Source of the DNA: Leptolyngbya sp. BL0902
GTDB lineage: Bacteria; Cyanobacteriota; Cyanobacteriia; Phormidesmidales; Phormidesmidaceae
Direction: 5' to 3'
DNA length: 64,000 nucleotides
NCBI RefSeq assembly: GCF_016403105.1
Contig: NZ_CP046156.1
Span: 94,484 to 158,483, forward strand
Under the pieces are notes generated by a model. The model was not told where the DNA came from and ran no database searches. It saw only the letters and a program-made list of their open reading frames with translations. Numbering within the stretch: the first letter of the stretch is position 1; the number at the start of each line of letters is the position of its first letter. This document shows, in pieces, positions 40,692 through 49,780 of the stretch. Made by a program: the position numbers and the translations under genes.

Positions 40692-41868
40692 CCAACACAA
40701 ACCCCACTGGAGCGAGCTGCCGCCCACCTGGCGCTGGGTGATTGGCACGGTAATTCAGGCAGGTGATGTGGCGCTCAAGCTCGGTTGCGTGGCCGTTATT
40801 GGTGCCTCTGCCTGGGTCATGCTCGATAGAGACACCAACGAACGCCTGACCTTACGACGTGCCGCCATTATCAATCCTGCTAGCCAAACCTTCGCCTCGC
40901 CTATCGTCGGGAAGTCGTTGCAAGACTTAGTGGCCTACCAGCCTGCCTTTGGTCAAAGCTTTGGGCCTGAAACGGGCAACCAACGCCGCTATGGCCCCCA
41001 TGGTGGCGTGGACTTTGATTGTCGAGTCGGGGGCTGTGCCGGGGCCGATGTCGCTAGTCCCATCGCGGGCCACGTCAGTGCGATTCGTAAGATTGGCACA
41101 TCCACCAATGGAGCAAGTTATCAAGTTCACATTCAGGGCACCGACTGGCAAGGGGCGGTGGAGCATCAACTGGTTCACGTTGATTCCATCACTGTAGCGG
41201 TGGGCGATATCGTCACGGCTGGGCAGATGGTGGCCAAAGTTTCACCGACCGATAGCGTCAGCACCGGGCCGCACCTGGACTGGAAAATCAAGCGCAACGG
41301 AGCCTGGGTGAATCCGCAGACCTGGGCTAAGGAGTCCATCCAGCGGAACGAGGCTAAATCCGCATCCGCATCCGCACCAGGTCAATCCCTATCCGATGAC
41401 CTCCTCAAACGCGCCATTGGACGAGCCGAAGGAACCCGCGACGCCAACGGCAACCCCACTCAAGCCTTCTTCGGCCATCGCGATCCAGGTTGGCAGGGAC
41501 GGTGCCAGAATCAAGGCAGTTTCTCCTATCAGCACTGCGCCCCATCGACGGAAGCTGCTGACCAGTCTTGGCTAGGCACCCTACGCCAAGCTGAAAAGGA
41601 CATCCAATCTCAAGCGCAGGCTAAGTTTGGGCAACCCCTATCCCAAGCGGCCCTGGTTGCGGCGTTAGACGGGTATACCCAATCCCCCGATGCGGGTAAG
41701 CGCTTTGTCGATAAACTGCCCACCGCAGACCCCAACCCCCAACAACTCATCACCGCCCGTACCGCAGCGCTTGATGCCAGTCGCAGAGCCAAGGGTGGGC
41801 CACCCATGAATGTGCCTGCCGACCAGCAGCGACGGGTGAATGCCGTTCTAGAGCAGCTACGTCGATAG
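40672..41868 (+). CDS. M23-type peptidase-like transfer protein, degenerate metal site
   Basis: This 398-aa protein starts at GTG 40672 with AAGGA upstream. An N-terminal TM helix (about 35-52) is followed by a LytM/M23 fold with HGGVDFD (first metal pair) and EHQLVHVD. The usual final GPHLHFE is GPHLDWK here, so one metal-ligand histidine is Asp. The C-terminal half is a second soluble, possibly muramidase-like domain (RAIGRAEGTRDANGNPT, GHRDPGW). Such proteins open peptidoglycan for transfer machines. Loss of the His may reduce or abolish activity. Confidence 0.75.
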   Translation: MQNSNVSQHKPHWSELPPTWRWVIGTVIQAGDVALKLGCVAVIGASAWVMLDRDTNERLTLRRAAIINPASQTFASPIVGKSLQDLVAYQPAFGQSFGPETGNQRRYGPHGGVDFDCRVGGCAGADVASPIAGHVSAIRKIGTSTNGASYQVHIQGTDWQGAVEHQLVHVDSITVAVGDIVTAGQMVAKVSPTDSVSTGPHLDWKIKRNGAWVNPQTWAKESIQRNEAKSASASAPGQSLSDDLLKRAIGRAEGTRDANGNPTQAFFGHRDPGWQGRCQNQGSFSYQHCAPSTEAADQSWLGTLRQAEKDIQSQAQAKFGQPLSQAALVAALDGYTQSPDAGKRFVDKLPTADPNPQQLITARTAALDASRRAKGGPPMNVPADQQRRVNAVLEQLRR

Positions 41869-41876
41869 CCTGACAC

Positions 41877-41910
41877 AAAACCCCACCCAGTTAGCGCTGC
41901 TGGATGGGGT
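41877..41910 (-). terminator. intrinsic terminator between converging genes
   Basis: ACCCCA and CCAG pair with CTGG and TGGGGT around one mismatch. The minus strand continues TTTT. It lies 150 nt past the 42058 gene and 9 nt past the peptidase stop, so it may serve both strands. Confidence 0.6.
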
Positions 41911-42057
41911 CGCTCTCGTAAGTCTCTTGAGTGGTTTCGCTAGAGTTAGTGTGCCCCAAACGGGGCTTGGTCTCGCGATCCTAAGCCAAATGGCGGAGAT
42001 CCGCTAGCAGATTAACTCCAGGTCTTGTGCATTTTTGGCCCTGCAAGGCCCATGGCC

Positions 42058-42282
42058 TTAACCTTCGTCCCTCCGCCCATCGTCCTGAGTGCCCTCGATC
42101 TCGATCAGCCCTCGTCCCAGTTGCTCGATCAACTCACTGGCCGATAGACCGTGGGCTGTGGCGAGTGCCTTAAACCCGTCCCAGCCTTCAGGTGTCACCA
42201 TGACCTCATGGCGTTTTTTCGCTTCTTCGTAATAGCGCTTACGAGGCTTCAAGTTGTCACGACTACGGGGGTTGTAGGGCAT
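42058..42282 (-). CDS. small RHH-like protein
   Basis: This 74-aa protein has a basic N-terminus (RSRDNLKPRKRYYEEAKKRHEVMV), then VTPEGWDGFKALATAHGLSASELIEQLGRGL. The strand and two helices are consistent with a ribbon-helix-helix or Arc-type repressor. It is divergent from the 42500 gene, so it may control the promoter in between. Confidence 0.55.
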   Translation of the reverse strand: MPYNPRSRDNLKPRKRYYEEAKKRHEVMVTPEGWDGFKALATAHGLSASELIEQLGRGLIEIEGTQDDGRRDEG

Positions 42283-42338
42283 CGCTCACAGATCAAGGTG
42301 CAGGAGTTAACCCTAGCCAGAATGGTGTGCGCCAGGGG

Positions 42339-42367
42339 TTGACAATTCAAAATATCATGGGCATACT
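42339..42367 (+). promoter_or_regulatory. sigma-70-type promoter
   Basis: TTGACA (42339-42344), a 17-bp spacer, then CATACT (42362-42367). It reads toward the 42500 gene with a leader of about 125 nt. Confidence 0.6.
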
Positions 42368-42499
42368 GATTTTTGTGACGGGCACACCCCACCGCCCCAC
42401 ATCACAGCACCGCCCCCCAGCGGGATACCAAGTCGGGTGACGGGCTGAACAGCGGCCAAGACCAAACCAAACCCCAACCTCTACACGGGATTAACGACC

Positions 42500-43045
42500 A
42501 TGCAAGCTTTGTCCTACTTCGATCTTCTGTCGATTACCGCCAACAGCGCCGTTGATACCGCTCACCTCTGCTACCGCAAGGCTCGTCGTGATGTGCATCG
42601 CATCTATGCCCTGCTCACTCATCCCCGCACGGTACGGGCGATCAAGATTGCGGTGTGGTGTCTCTACATCGGGGCTGTGATTGCGTTTGCCCTCGGTCAG
42701 ACGGCCCGCATTCTGGTTCAGCATTGGGTGGATGACCAGATGAGCCCTGCTCTGGCCCCATCCGAATCCGTAGACGATTTGCCTAGCTTGGCTGAACTGC
42801 TGGAGGTTGCTGCCGAGATGACCGGGGTAGACTTGGCTATTACCGCGATTGAGGCCATTCTGCCGGATGTCCAGGACGTGGATGGGGCAGACGTGGAGGC
42901 ATTGAACTATTGCACTATGACCACCGCACAACTCCGTCGGGAATGTACCGCTGTCGGGATTCGGTGGAAAAATGCACGGGGCAAGAACCGCGACTTGACT
43001 AAGGCGATGATGATTGCGGCTTTGGAGTCTAGCGTGGCGGCCTAG
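42500..43045 (+). CDS. membrane protein with HeH/SAP-like C-terminus
   Basis: This 181-aa protein has one strong TM helix (about 48-70, IKIAVWCLYIGAVIAFALG) and an acidic middle. Its C-terminal TTAQLRRECTAVGIRWKNARGKNRDLTKAMM looks like a small helix-extension-helix (SAP/HeH) DNA-binding motif. A membrane-anchored DNA-binding protein would suit plasmid tethering or transfer. Confidence 0.55.
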   Translation: MQALSYFDLLSITANSAVDTAHLCYRKARRDVHRIYALLTHPRTVRAIKIAVWCLYIGAVIAFALGQTARILVQHWVDDQMSPALAPSESVDDLPSLAELLEVAAEMTGVDLAITAIEAILPDVQDVDGADVEALNYCTMTTAQLRRECTAVGIRWKNARGKNRDLTKAMMIAALESSVAA

Positions 43046-43054
43046 CGCTCGTCT

Positions 43055-43086
43055 ACGATGCCCTTACCCTGTGCTGAGGGCATCGT
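43055..43086 (+). terminator. 10-bp hairpin after the 42500 gene
   Basis: ACGATGCCCT and AGGGCATCGT pair perfectly around 12 nt, 10 nt past the stop. Only two T follow, so termination would be weak or factor-assisted. Confidence 0.55.
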
Positions 43087-43438
43087 TAGCCCCATCGCGC
43101 CACGGTCATCGACCCTGTGAGCGTTATCTAAGCTGTCCGATATCGCGACTCATGCCCAATTGAGACAAAGCATGGTTAGGAGGATGACCCTGTAGCCGTC
43201 GCGCATCTGGGCTGGGTCTGCGGTGGTGACAGGCTGAAACCCTAGAAAAAGCAGGATTTCCATGGGTCAGAATATTTAGTTTTGTAATGTGTGATTCCGC
43301 TGTTGGAGTTGGGTACTCTGAATGGAGTGAAGCTCACTGAGTCTGAGGTCGTTCCAGACCTGTGAGATGGTCGTTCCCCTGGTCGTTGTTTCGATAAACC
43401 CATAGTCGTTAGGCATTCCGAGTGCCTGGTTTTGCTGT

Positions 43439-43466
43439 GGGGATGTTCTGGGGATGTTCTGGGGAT
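43439..43466 (+). repeat. 11-bp tandem repeat before the EVE gene
   Basis: GGGGATGTTCT occurs twice and partly a third time, ending 9 nt before ATG 43476. It could be an operator or a slippage-prone leader. Confidence 0.5.
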
Positions 43467-43475
43467 AACGCGCCC

Positions 43476-43904
43476 ATGGCCTACTGGCTTTTCCAAGGAA
43501 ATCCAAAGTATTACCGCATCCTGGACGGCATTCGGGACTTTACCCAGATGCCTTGGCTGGTCACGCGCTATGCCAAGGAGATGCAGCCCGGAGATGGGGT
43601 GTTGGTGTGGATGGCGGGGGCCAATGCCGGGGTCTATGCCAAGGCGGAGATGATCGAAGCCCCTAAGCTGATGAAGGACTTGCCCGACGTCGGCTACTGG
43701 TTGGATACCTCCCGGCTGGGAGAGAAGCCCTTTGCGACCCTGCGGTTCACCGACAAGCTGCTAGAGCGGCCCCTGCTGCGAAGTGAACTCAAGCAAGACC
43801 CAGTGCTGAAGTCGTTGACGGTGTTGCGCCAGCCCAATGCCACCAACTTCAAGGTGACGGCGGCGGAGTGGCAGCGGGTCTATGAGTTGACGGTGGGGAT
43901 CTGA
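43476..43904 (+). CDS. EVE-domain protein
   Basis: This 142-aa protein is essentially one EVE domain: MAYWLFQGNPKYY at the N-terminus, LVTRYAKEMQPGDGVLVWMAG in the middle, and VGYWLD plus a KVTAAEWQRVYEL end. EVE folds are PUA-like and bind modified bases, and they accompany methyltransferases and McrBC-type nucleases. Here it opens the defence island, 68 nt before the DUF499 ATPase. The start at 43476 matches the family start. Confidence 0.85.
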   Translation: MAYWLFQGNPKYYRILDGIRDFTQMPWLVTRYAKEMQPGDGVLVWMAGANAGVYAKAEMIEAPKLMKDLPDVGYWLDTSRLGEKPFATLRFTDKLLERPLLRSELKQDPVLKSLTVLRQPNATNFKVTAAEWQRVYELTVGI

Positions 43905-43972
43905 CGGCTATCTAGGGCATTCTTTAGGAAGAGCCTTGAACCTCCATCTGCTTAAGCGTTATTGACTTTGCC

Positions 43973-46900
43973 ATGCTGCCATCTGTTTTTGACACCTGTA
44001 TCCCCAGAGATGAAATCCGCTCTGGGGATCTCTCCCTGGACTTATTTGCCGCCAAGCTGCGGCCTGTGGTGGAGGGAAAGGCTCCTCAGATTTACCAGCG
44101 GCCTGAGCTGTTTCTGGCGAATACGTTCCCGACCGATGGCCTCAAGACGCTGATTACGGAGGTTTTTGGGCGATTGACGGGGCAGTTGATTGGCTCTCCG
44201 GTGATTCGGCTAGAGACTAGCTTTGGGGGCGGCAAAACCCATGATGAGATTGCCCTATGGCACCTGGCCAAACATGGGCGTCAGATTGATGGGCTAAACC
44301 GCTTTGTGGATGACCTGTCGCTGATTCCAGATCGTCCTATTCAGGTGGCGGCGATAGATGGGCGAGACTTAGACCCTGAGAGTGGGGTCTATCATCCTGA
44401 GACGGGCATCACCACCTATACCCTGTGGGGTGAGATGGCCTACCAGATTGGCGGCATTGACGGCTATCAACTGCTGCGAGGGGCCGATGAAAACCGGATT
44501 AGCCCCGGTACGTCGGTGATTGACCGTTTGGTGGGCAAAGAGCCGACCCTGATTATTTTGGACGAGATTGCCCGTCATCTGCGGGCGGCTAAGGCTAAAA
44601 CCATTGGACAAAGCAACCTGGCGGAGCAGGTGGTGGCCTTTTTGTTCTCGCTGATGGATCAGGCGGCGTCCTGTAACAATCTGGTGTTTGTCTATTCCTT
44701 GGCCTCCGAGACTGACACCTTTGCCAAGGAAACGGCGGAGATTCAGCAGGAGTTGATGCGGGCCTCGGCACGGCAGGAGCGGGTGCTGAGCCCCAGTACG
44801 GATATCGAGGTTTACAACATCGTACGCCAGCGATTGTTTGCCAGCATTAGCGCTGAGGCGGCAGAAAAAGCTTCCGAAGACTACCTCCAAGCGTTCCGGG
44901 CGAGTCGAGTCAACCTGCCTGATGGTTGTAAGGATGCCACCTATGCCCAGGCCATTGAAAACAGCTATCCCTTCCATCCCGAACTGTTTAACCTGCTGAC
45001 CAAAAAGATTGCCTCCATTCCTGAATTTCAGCGCACGAGGGGGGCGTTGCGCTTGTTTGCGCGGGTGGTGCGCTACCTGTGGCAACACCCAGAGACTCGG
45101 ATGCCGATAATCCATCCCCACCACCTGCCCGTGGGCCTAGAAGAAGAAATTACCAGCGACCTCACCTCGCGGCTTCAGCGGCCCCAGATGCGGTTGCCCA
45201 TTGCGGCAGACATTTATAACCCCAACGGTCGAGAGGCCCATGCCCAACTGCAAGACCAGGAATGGCTCAGCGCAGGCAAGCCGCCCTTTTCCACCTGGGT
45301 CGGGCGCACGGTGTTCCTCCACTCCCTCACCCAGGGCATCTCGTCGGGGATTCGGCGGGCGGAGTTGAACCTGTCGCTGCTGACCCCAGGGCTAGATATT
45401 GGCTTTGTGGATCGTGCCCTAGAGCGGCTGAGCGGTGTGGCCTGGTATCTGGATGTAGACCCGATCACCTCCCTAGCTCGGTTCAAAGAAGAGCCATCGA
45501 TCAACAAAATTATTGCCGAGGAGAAGGAGCAGATTGGTCTGACCGAGGCCAAGGAAGAACTACGAACTCGGCGCGACACCATCTTTGCCACCAAGTTCTT
45601 TCAACTGGTGGCTAGCCCCGATGGTGCCCACGATGTCGATGACGACCCCAGCACCCTGGCCCTGTGCGTGATCGACTTCAACGAGGCCAAGATTAGCCAC
45701 TCCACCGATGGCCCACCGCCCTTGGTTGAGCAAATCTTCAACAACACAGGCGAGTCGGGCAAGTTTCGTACCTTCCGTAATCGGCTTCTGTTCTTGCTGG
45801 CCAACGACCAAGAACTCGACCGGGCCATCGACATCACCCGCGAATATAAGGCGGTGCGGGCCATCCTTCGGAGCCAACACCGCATGGATGACCTCTCCCA
45901 AAGCCAGCAAGATCAGATTAAGCAAAAGGAGGGGGAACTGGATCTGGCGGTACGCATCGCCCTGACCAACGCCTACCGTCACCTGTTCTACCCCGCCAAT
46001 GACCCGGTGAAAGCCCCCAAAGGGTTGATGCACTATCCCCTCCCGGCCCAGGATGCCAGCACCGTGAAGGGCAACCGCAATCAGCAGGATGTGGTGCTGA
46101 AGGCTCTGAAGGATTGCGCCAAGGTGCGGGGTGAAGATGCGGCGGCCTATGCCCCGGCTTACATTCTGCAAAAGGTATGGCCACCGGGTATTGATCACTG
46201 GACGACCAAGGCGCTGCGGGAGCAGTTTGCCAAAGACCTCAGCCTTAATATTTTGCTGGATGCGGAGGTCGCAAAACTGCGAGATACGATTCGGCGAGGG
46301 TTGCAGGAAGGCCAGTGGGATATGAAGGTGGGCGAACGGCTGTTTATCAAAACGGATGCCCCACTCTCGCCGCCAGACACCATCGAGTTCTCGGAACGCA
46401 TGGAACTCTATCGGCGGGGCATTCTTAAGCCACCGGAGCCGAGGGTGATTGAGCTGGATGCCCAGGTATTGGCTGGGGGGGGTGAGGAACGCACGGCCCG
46501 GGTGCGCTGGCGGGCCAAAGAAGCGCTGAAGGTGAGCCTGTACCAGGATGGAGAACTCATTCAGCGAGAGTTTCTACCTTCTGACTCCTACGAAGCCCAA
46601 ATTACCCGCACAACCCAGTTTCGCCTGGTAGCGGACTATGGCGATGGTGAAGTCGCCGAAGCAAGCTGTAGTGCGGTGATTTATCCCCGTGGGGGTGATC
46701 CAAAACCGGGCAATGGTAACGATGGCGAAGGAACCTATCCCTCACTGCTGGAAAAACCTACAGAGCATGATCTAGACGGTAGCCCCAGCAAGGTGTTCAA
46801 CGACCTCACCGACTGGACAACGGATCATCAGGTCCGTGCCATCACCGCCATGACCCTCACCGTTGCCGATATGGTGGACTATCGCAAGATGGGCACGACC

Positions 46901-47194
46901 CTGCCGCTGTTGGTGCGCTACTCGCTGGAGGTGGAGCAGTTGATCACCATCCAGACCGGGCAGCAGTTTATCCGGCTGGAGTACCAGGGGGATGTGAAGG
47001 GCTTTCAGAGTTTCTTTAGCACCATCAATGGCCTGCTGAACCAGCCGAATGTACAGGCGAACCTGAATCTCACCCTTAAGTTCAAGTTTGAGCCCCCCAT
47101 TGCCCCCAATAGCCCAGAATTCAAAGCCCTTCAGCAGGCGCTATCCCGAAATCCGGTGGAGCGGATGAATCTCCATGTCCGGGTGGTGTATTGA
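43973..47194 (+). CDS. DUF499 family ATPase (COG1483-like)
   Basis: This is a 1073-aa protein. ETSFGGGKTH (81-90) is a Walker A typical of DUF499. LIILDEIARHL (about 200) is Walker B, and the AAA+-like domain runs to about 450. The rest is helical, with a C-terminal region ending VERMNLHVRVVY. DUF499 ATPases co-occur with DUF1156 adenine methyltransferases and large helicases in archaeal and bacterial defence islands, as here. They are predicted motor or signalling components; the mechanism is not known. Confidence 0.85.
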   Translation: MLPSVFDTCIPRDEIRSGDLSLDLFAAKLRPVVEGKAPQIYQRPELFLANTFPTDGLKTLITEVFGRLTGQLIGSPVIRLETSFGGGKTHDEIALWHLAKHGRQIDGLNRFVDDLSLIPDRPIQVAAIDGRDLDPESGVYHPETGITTYTLWGEMAYQIGGIDGYQLLRGADENRISPGTSVIDRLVGKEPTLIILDEIARHLRAAKAKTIGQSNLAEQVVAFLFSLMDQAASCNNLVFVYSLASETDTFAKETAEIQQELMRASARQERVLSPSTDIEVYNIVRQRLFASISAEAAEKASEDYLQAFRASRVNLPDGCKDATYAQAIENSYPFHPELFNLLTKKIASIPEFQRTRGALRLFARVVRYLWQHPETRMPIIHPHHLPVGLEEEITSDLTSRLQRPQMRLPIAADIYNPNGREAHAQLQDQEWLSAGKPPFSTWVGRTVFLHSLTQGISSGIRRAELNLSLLTPGLDIGFVDRALERLSGVAWYLDVDPITSLARFKEEPSINKIIAEEKEQIGLTEAKEELRTRRDTIFATKFFQLVASPDGAHDVDDDPSTLALCVIDFNEAKISHSTDGPPPLVEQIFNNTGESGKFRTFRNRLLFLLANDQELDRAIDITREYKAVRAILRSQHRMDDLSQSQQDQIKQKEGELDLAVRIALTNAYRHLFYPANDPVKAPKGLMHYPLPAQDASTVKGNRNQQDVVLKALKDCAKVRGEDAAAYAPAYILQKVWPPGIDHWTTKALREQFAKDLSLNILLDAEVAKLRDTIRRGLQEGQWDMKVGERLFIKTDAPLSPPDTIEFSERMELYRRGILKPPEPRVIELDAQVLAGGGEERTARVRWRAKEALKVSLYQDGELIQREFLPSDSYEAQITRTTQFRLVADYGDGEVAEASCSAVIYPRGGDPKPGNGNDGEGTYPSLLEKPTEHDLDGSPSKVFNDLTDWTTDHQVRAITAMTLTVADMVDYRKMGTTLPLLVRYSLEVEQLITIQTGQQFIRLEYQGDVKGFQSFFSTINGLLNQPNVQANLNLTLKFKFEPPIAPNSPEFKALQQALSRNPVERMNLHVRVVY

Positions 47195-47250
47195 GATACG
47201 GAGAGGGGGAGATATGGAGATGGGGAGAGCGGGGGATAAGGGGAAGGGAG
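47195..47250 (+). repeat. polypurine (GGGGAGA-type) tract
   Basis: Almost pure G/A sequence with GGAGA/GGGGAGA units between DUF499 and the next gene. A matching C/T-rich tract is at 47640-47700 and another G/A-rich tract at 55650-55715. These resemble the short tandem heptanucleotide-type repeats of cyanobacterial intergenic regions. Confidence 0.6.
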
Positions 47251-47655
47251 ATGGGGAGTATTCGGACGTTTAAGGAGTTGAGGGTTTGGCAGGGGGCGAT
47301 GGCGGTGGCGATGGAGATTTTTGAGTTGACGAAGCGGTTTCCGGTAGAGGAGCGGTATTCGTTGACGGATCAGATGCGGCGGTCATCTCGGTCGGTGGCG
47401 GCGAATATTTCAGAAGGCTGGCGGAAACGGCGATATCCTGCTGCTTTTGTCAGCAAACTGAGCGATGCAGAAAGCGAAGCGGCTGAAACCCAAACCTGGC
47501 TAGAAATTGCTCGGCGCTGTCAATATTTGACCGATGCCCAAGCCGAGCGCCTAGACCAACAGTATGAAGAAATCCTGAGTCAGCTTGTTGCTATGATCTC
47601 CAAGCCAGAACAATGGACTATCCGCCCAACGCCCTCTAACCGTCCCCCCACCTAA
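47251..47655 (+). CDS. four-helix-bundle protein (23S IVS-type)
   Basis: This 134-aa protein matches the small four-helix-bundle family: TFKELRVWQGAMAVAMEIFELTKRFP, SLTDQMRRSSRSVAANISEGW and SDAESEAAETQTWL. Members are encoded in 23S rRNA intervening sequences and scattered in cyanobacterial genomes, and form pentameric bundles. The role is unknown. The flanking purine and pyrimidine tracts suggest it moved here as a unit. ATG 47251 is the family start. Confidence 0.88.
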   Translation: MGSIRTFKELRVWQGAMAVAMEIFELTKRFPVEERYSLTDQMRRSSRSVAANISEGWRKRRYPAAFVSKLSDAESEAAETQTWLEIARRCQYLTDAQAERLDQQYEEILSQLVAMISKPEQWTIRPTPSNRPPT

Positions 47656-47711
47656 CGCCCCGTCCCCGCATCCCCCCGTCTCCTCCTCTCCGCGTCTCCC
47701 AAGCCAAGACT

Positions 47712-48140
47712 ATGCAAGAATTCCAACTTCGCGTCGTCCCCCTGAGCAACAATGACTTTGCCTTGGAGCTATACCAGTGTGCCTATAAAAAGGCGGGGGA
47801 GAAGAAGCGCCCAGCGGCCAAACGGGTGGGGCGGCTGAAGGGTAAAACCCTGGTGCAGGCACGGCAGGCGATTTACCAAGCGCTGAAGGCCAACAACTAC
47901 GACCCCAAGACCCTCAGCCACAAGCGGCAGGCTCCCTATGTGCTGAGTGAGGAGTCGGGGGTCAATTTGGCGCTGTTGTTCCAGGCGTTGCAGCCGTTGT
48001 CGAAGCCGGAGCGGATTGCCAATGTGACCGAGGGCATTACGGCCATGAGTAATGAGGAGGCCCATTACTGGTTTGGTAAGGTGAGTAATGGCAAGAAGCG
48101 TCCAGCCCTAAAGGCCATGCGGGTTTTGCTAGGAGACTGA
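47712..48140 (+). CDS. DUF499-associated small protein
   Basis: This 142-aa protein has a strand-rich N-terminus (FQLRVVPLSNNDFALELYQCAY), a basic middle and a helical C-terminus ending GKVSNGKKRPALKAMRVLLGD. It lies after the DUF499 gene in the same orientation. I believe such proteins accompany DUF499 ATPases, but that needs a neighbourhood search. Confidence 0.6.
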   Translation: MQEFQLRVVPLSNNDFALELYQCAYKKAGEKKRPAAKRVGRLKGKTLVQARQAIYQALKANNYDPKTLSHKRQAPYVLSEESGVNLALLFQALQPLSKPERIANVTEGITAMSNEEAHYWFGKVSNGKKRPALKAMRVLLGD

Positions 48141-48156
48141 TGTTGTAGGGAAAATT

Positions 48157-48453
48157 ATGACAGAAGCTAACAGTTCAGCGGTTTCGATGGTTGATGTTCA
48201 GACGGCTACTCAAAACGCAGCCAGATTTTTGCAGAATCTTGCTCCTCAAATTGGTGCTGAGATTATTGATATTCGCCTTGAAGAAGTTGAACTATCAGAA
48301 GATGAAAAGTTTTGGTTCATCACTTTGGGATTTTTACGACCTACAGATGCTGCATTTGCTATACTTCAAAGCCAAAAGCAACGAGACTATAAGCAATTTA
48401 AGGTTGATGCAGAAACAGGAGAAGTGAAGGCCATGAAAATTCGTAACGTATGA
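48157..48453 (+). CDS. PIN-partner small protein (antitoxin candidate)
   Basis: This 98-aa protein contains a beta-rich KFWFITLGFLRP...KQFKVDAETGEVKAMKI segment resembling PepSY-like folds. It overlaps the PIN gene by 4 nt. The pair is much more AT-rich than neighbouring genes, pointing to separate acquisition. Confidence 0.55.
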   Translation: MTEANSSAVSMVDVQTATQNAARFLQNLAPQIGAEIIDIRLEEVELSEDEKFWFITLGFLRPTDAAFAILQSQKQRDYKQFKVDAETGEVKAMKIRNV

Positions 48454-48953
48454 TTGAAGATATTAAAAATATCTTTGCACGCTATCAACAGGCAGGAATA
48501 TTGGTTGACACTAATATCTTGTTGTTGTATGTCGTAGGATTAGTCAACAAGCAAAGGATTTCAGCTTTTAAGAGAACGAAGCAATTTACTTCTGAAGATT
48601 TTGACTTGCTTGCTCAAATTTTGAAGTCTTTCCAAAAAGTAATTGCCACTCCAAGTATTTTAACTGAGGTCAATAGCCTCGCCAACCAATTAGGAGAACC
48701 GGAGCGTTCAAAGTGCCTTCAGCTTTTTGGGCAAACTATCATCCAAATAGAAGAAGTATATCAACCCAGTCATCAGTTGGCTCAATTACAAGAGTTTCAG
48801 AAGTTTGGCTTGACAGACTGTAGCATTTTGGAAGTTTCTCAAGGAAGCTATTTAGTACTCACAGATGATTTCAGGCTTGCTGCTACTCTTCAGCGTAGAA
48901 AGATTGATGTGATCAATTTTAACCATATTCGAGTTCTAAATTGGAAAAATTAA
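48450..48953 (+). CDS. PIN-domain RNase-like protein
   Basis: This 167-aa protein carries PIN acidic residues: LVDTNIL (about 18-24), GLTDCSIL and LTDDFRLA. PIN toxins cut RNA. It is paired by overlap with the 98-aa gene, so probably a toxin-antitoxin or RNA-targeting unit. AT-rich. Confidence 0.72.
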   Translation: MIEDIKNIFARYQQAGILVDTNILLLYVVGLVNKQRISAFKRTKQFTSEDFDLLAQILKSFQKVIATPSILTEVNSLANQLGEPERSKCLQLFGQTIIQIEEVYQPSHQLAQLQEFQKFGLTDCSILEVSQGSYLVLTDDFRLAATLQRRKIDVINFNHIRVLNWKN

Positions 48954-48965
48954 GGTTAGGGTCAA

Positions 48966-49364
48966 ATGCTGATGAAACTTTCAGGTTTGTCTGAAGAATC
49001 TTTGGAGGCAATAAAAGCGGTTCGGTGGGATCGCATCATCGAAAAACATGAGGGGCCATATACCTGGGCCTCGACCCTGGAATGGTATGACCCAGAATTT
49101 ATGATGATTGAGGGTCGGGCCGTGTTGCTGCCTGTGGAGCAATCTCGCCATGGCAATACTACTATTCTTCGTACGATCTGGAGTGCAGACGGTAATTCTC
49201 TGACGCTATTTTTGAAAGACACCACCTACGGCGATGACTGGTTTATGAGTGGATACATAGCCGTGTGTGACCGCATGGCCAATCACGATTTTTATCTGGC
49301 GATTCTCTACCATGAGTGGTTCATTATTGAACCTTCAACGGTTTTAGAAAACGATAGTAATTAG
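48966..49364 (+). CDS. hypothetical 132-aa protein
   Basis: The C-terminal half reads as a beta-sandwich-like pattern (SLTLFLKDTTYGDDWFMSGYIAVCDR...FYLAILYHEWFI). It lies 12 nt after the PIN gene and its last codons overlap the converging DUF5615 gene. No family is recognised. Confidence 0.55.
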   Translation: MLMKLSGLSEESLEAIKAVRWDRIIEKHEGPYTWASTLEWYDPEFMMIEGRAVLLPVEQSRHGNTTILRTIWSADGNSLTLFLKDTTYGDDWFMSGYIAVCDRMANHDFYLAILYHEWFIIEPSTVLENDSN

Positions 49365-49726
49365 GACGTTTTCTGAACCCGCACCAGCTTTCCCGCTAGA
49401 TCCGGTTCCGCCTGGATGGCCTGATCGATGCGCTCAGCCAGTTGAATTTTATCCCGGTCGTCTTTACAAACCACGATTCCGGCGTGATTTGCGCCCTGCT
49501 GATGCAGTCGGATGAAGTCACGACGGTTCAGGGTGAGCACCGCTCGATTTTGCTGAGTCGCAAAAGCCAGGACGGCTTCGTCAGGAATAGCCTGGTTGGC
49601 CTTGCCAGCTTCCTGAACCGTTAGCACGTCGTAGCCTAGCTGCCGAAGCTGTAGAACCGCTCGGAGGGGAAACTGTTCGTCAGCATAGAGTTTGGCCTTA
49701 ACCACGGTTTCGGAACTCAGGGGCAT
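49361..49726 (-). CDS. DUF5615 PIN-like toxin candidate
   Basis: This is a 121-aa PIN-like/Mut7-C-type protein: KLYADEQFPLRAVLQLRQLGYDV, IPDEAVLAFATQQNRAVLTLNRRDF, GIVVCKDD. Conserved acids D16, D49 and D69 fit a nuclease site. It is classically paired with a DUF433 protein, as here (54 nt downstream). Confidence 0.82.
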   Translation of the reverse strand: MPLSSETVVKAKLYADEQFPLRAVLQLRQLGYDVLTVQEAGKANQAIPDEAVLAFATQQNRAVLTLNRRDFIRLHQQGANHAGIVVCKDDRDKIQLAERIDQAIQAEPDLAGKLVRVQKTS

Positions 49727-49780
49727 GGCTCAAGAAGCGTTACAGGACACATATAGGGTTCCCTTGCCTTCAAAACGCCC

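Larger units (their letters stand above)
43046..43475. other. intergenic region at the edge of the defence island
   Basis: Contains the hairpin at 43055-43086 and a CTCAC...GGTC / GACC...GTGAG inverted repeat (43333-43365). A minus-strand 46-codon frame (43276-43416) reads plausibly (MPNDYGFIETTTRGTTISQ) but cannot be confirmed. Short tandem repeats lie just before the EVE gene. Confidence 0.4.

Noticed and set aside
44369..46198. long minus-strand frames opposite DUF499
   Set aside because: The plus-strand DUF499 protein is complete with Walker motifs; the antisense frames have no domain features.
47195..47700. insertion sequence around the four-helix-bundle gene
   Set aside because: Flanking purine and pyrimidine tracts are not terminal inverted repeats of an IS, and no transposase is present.
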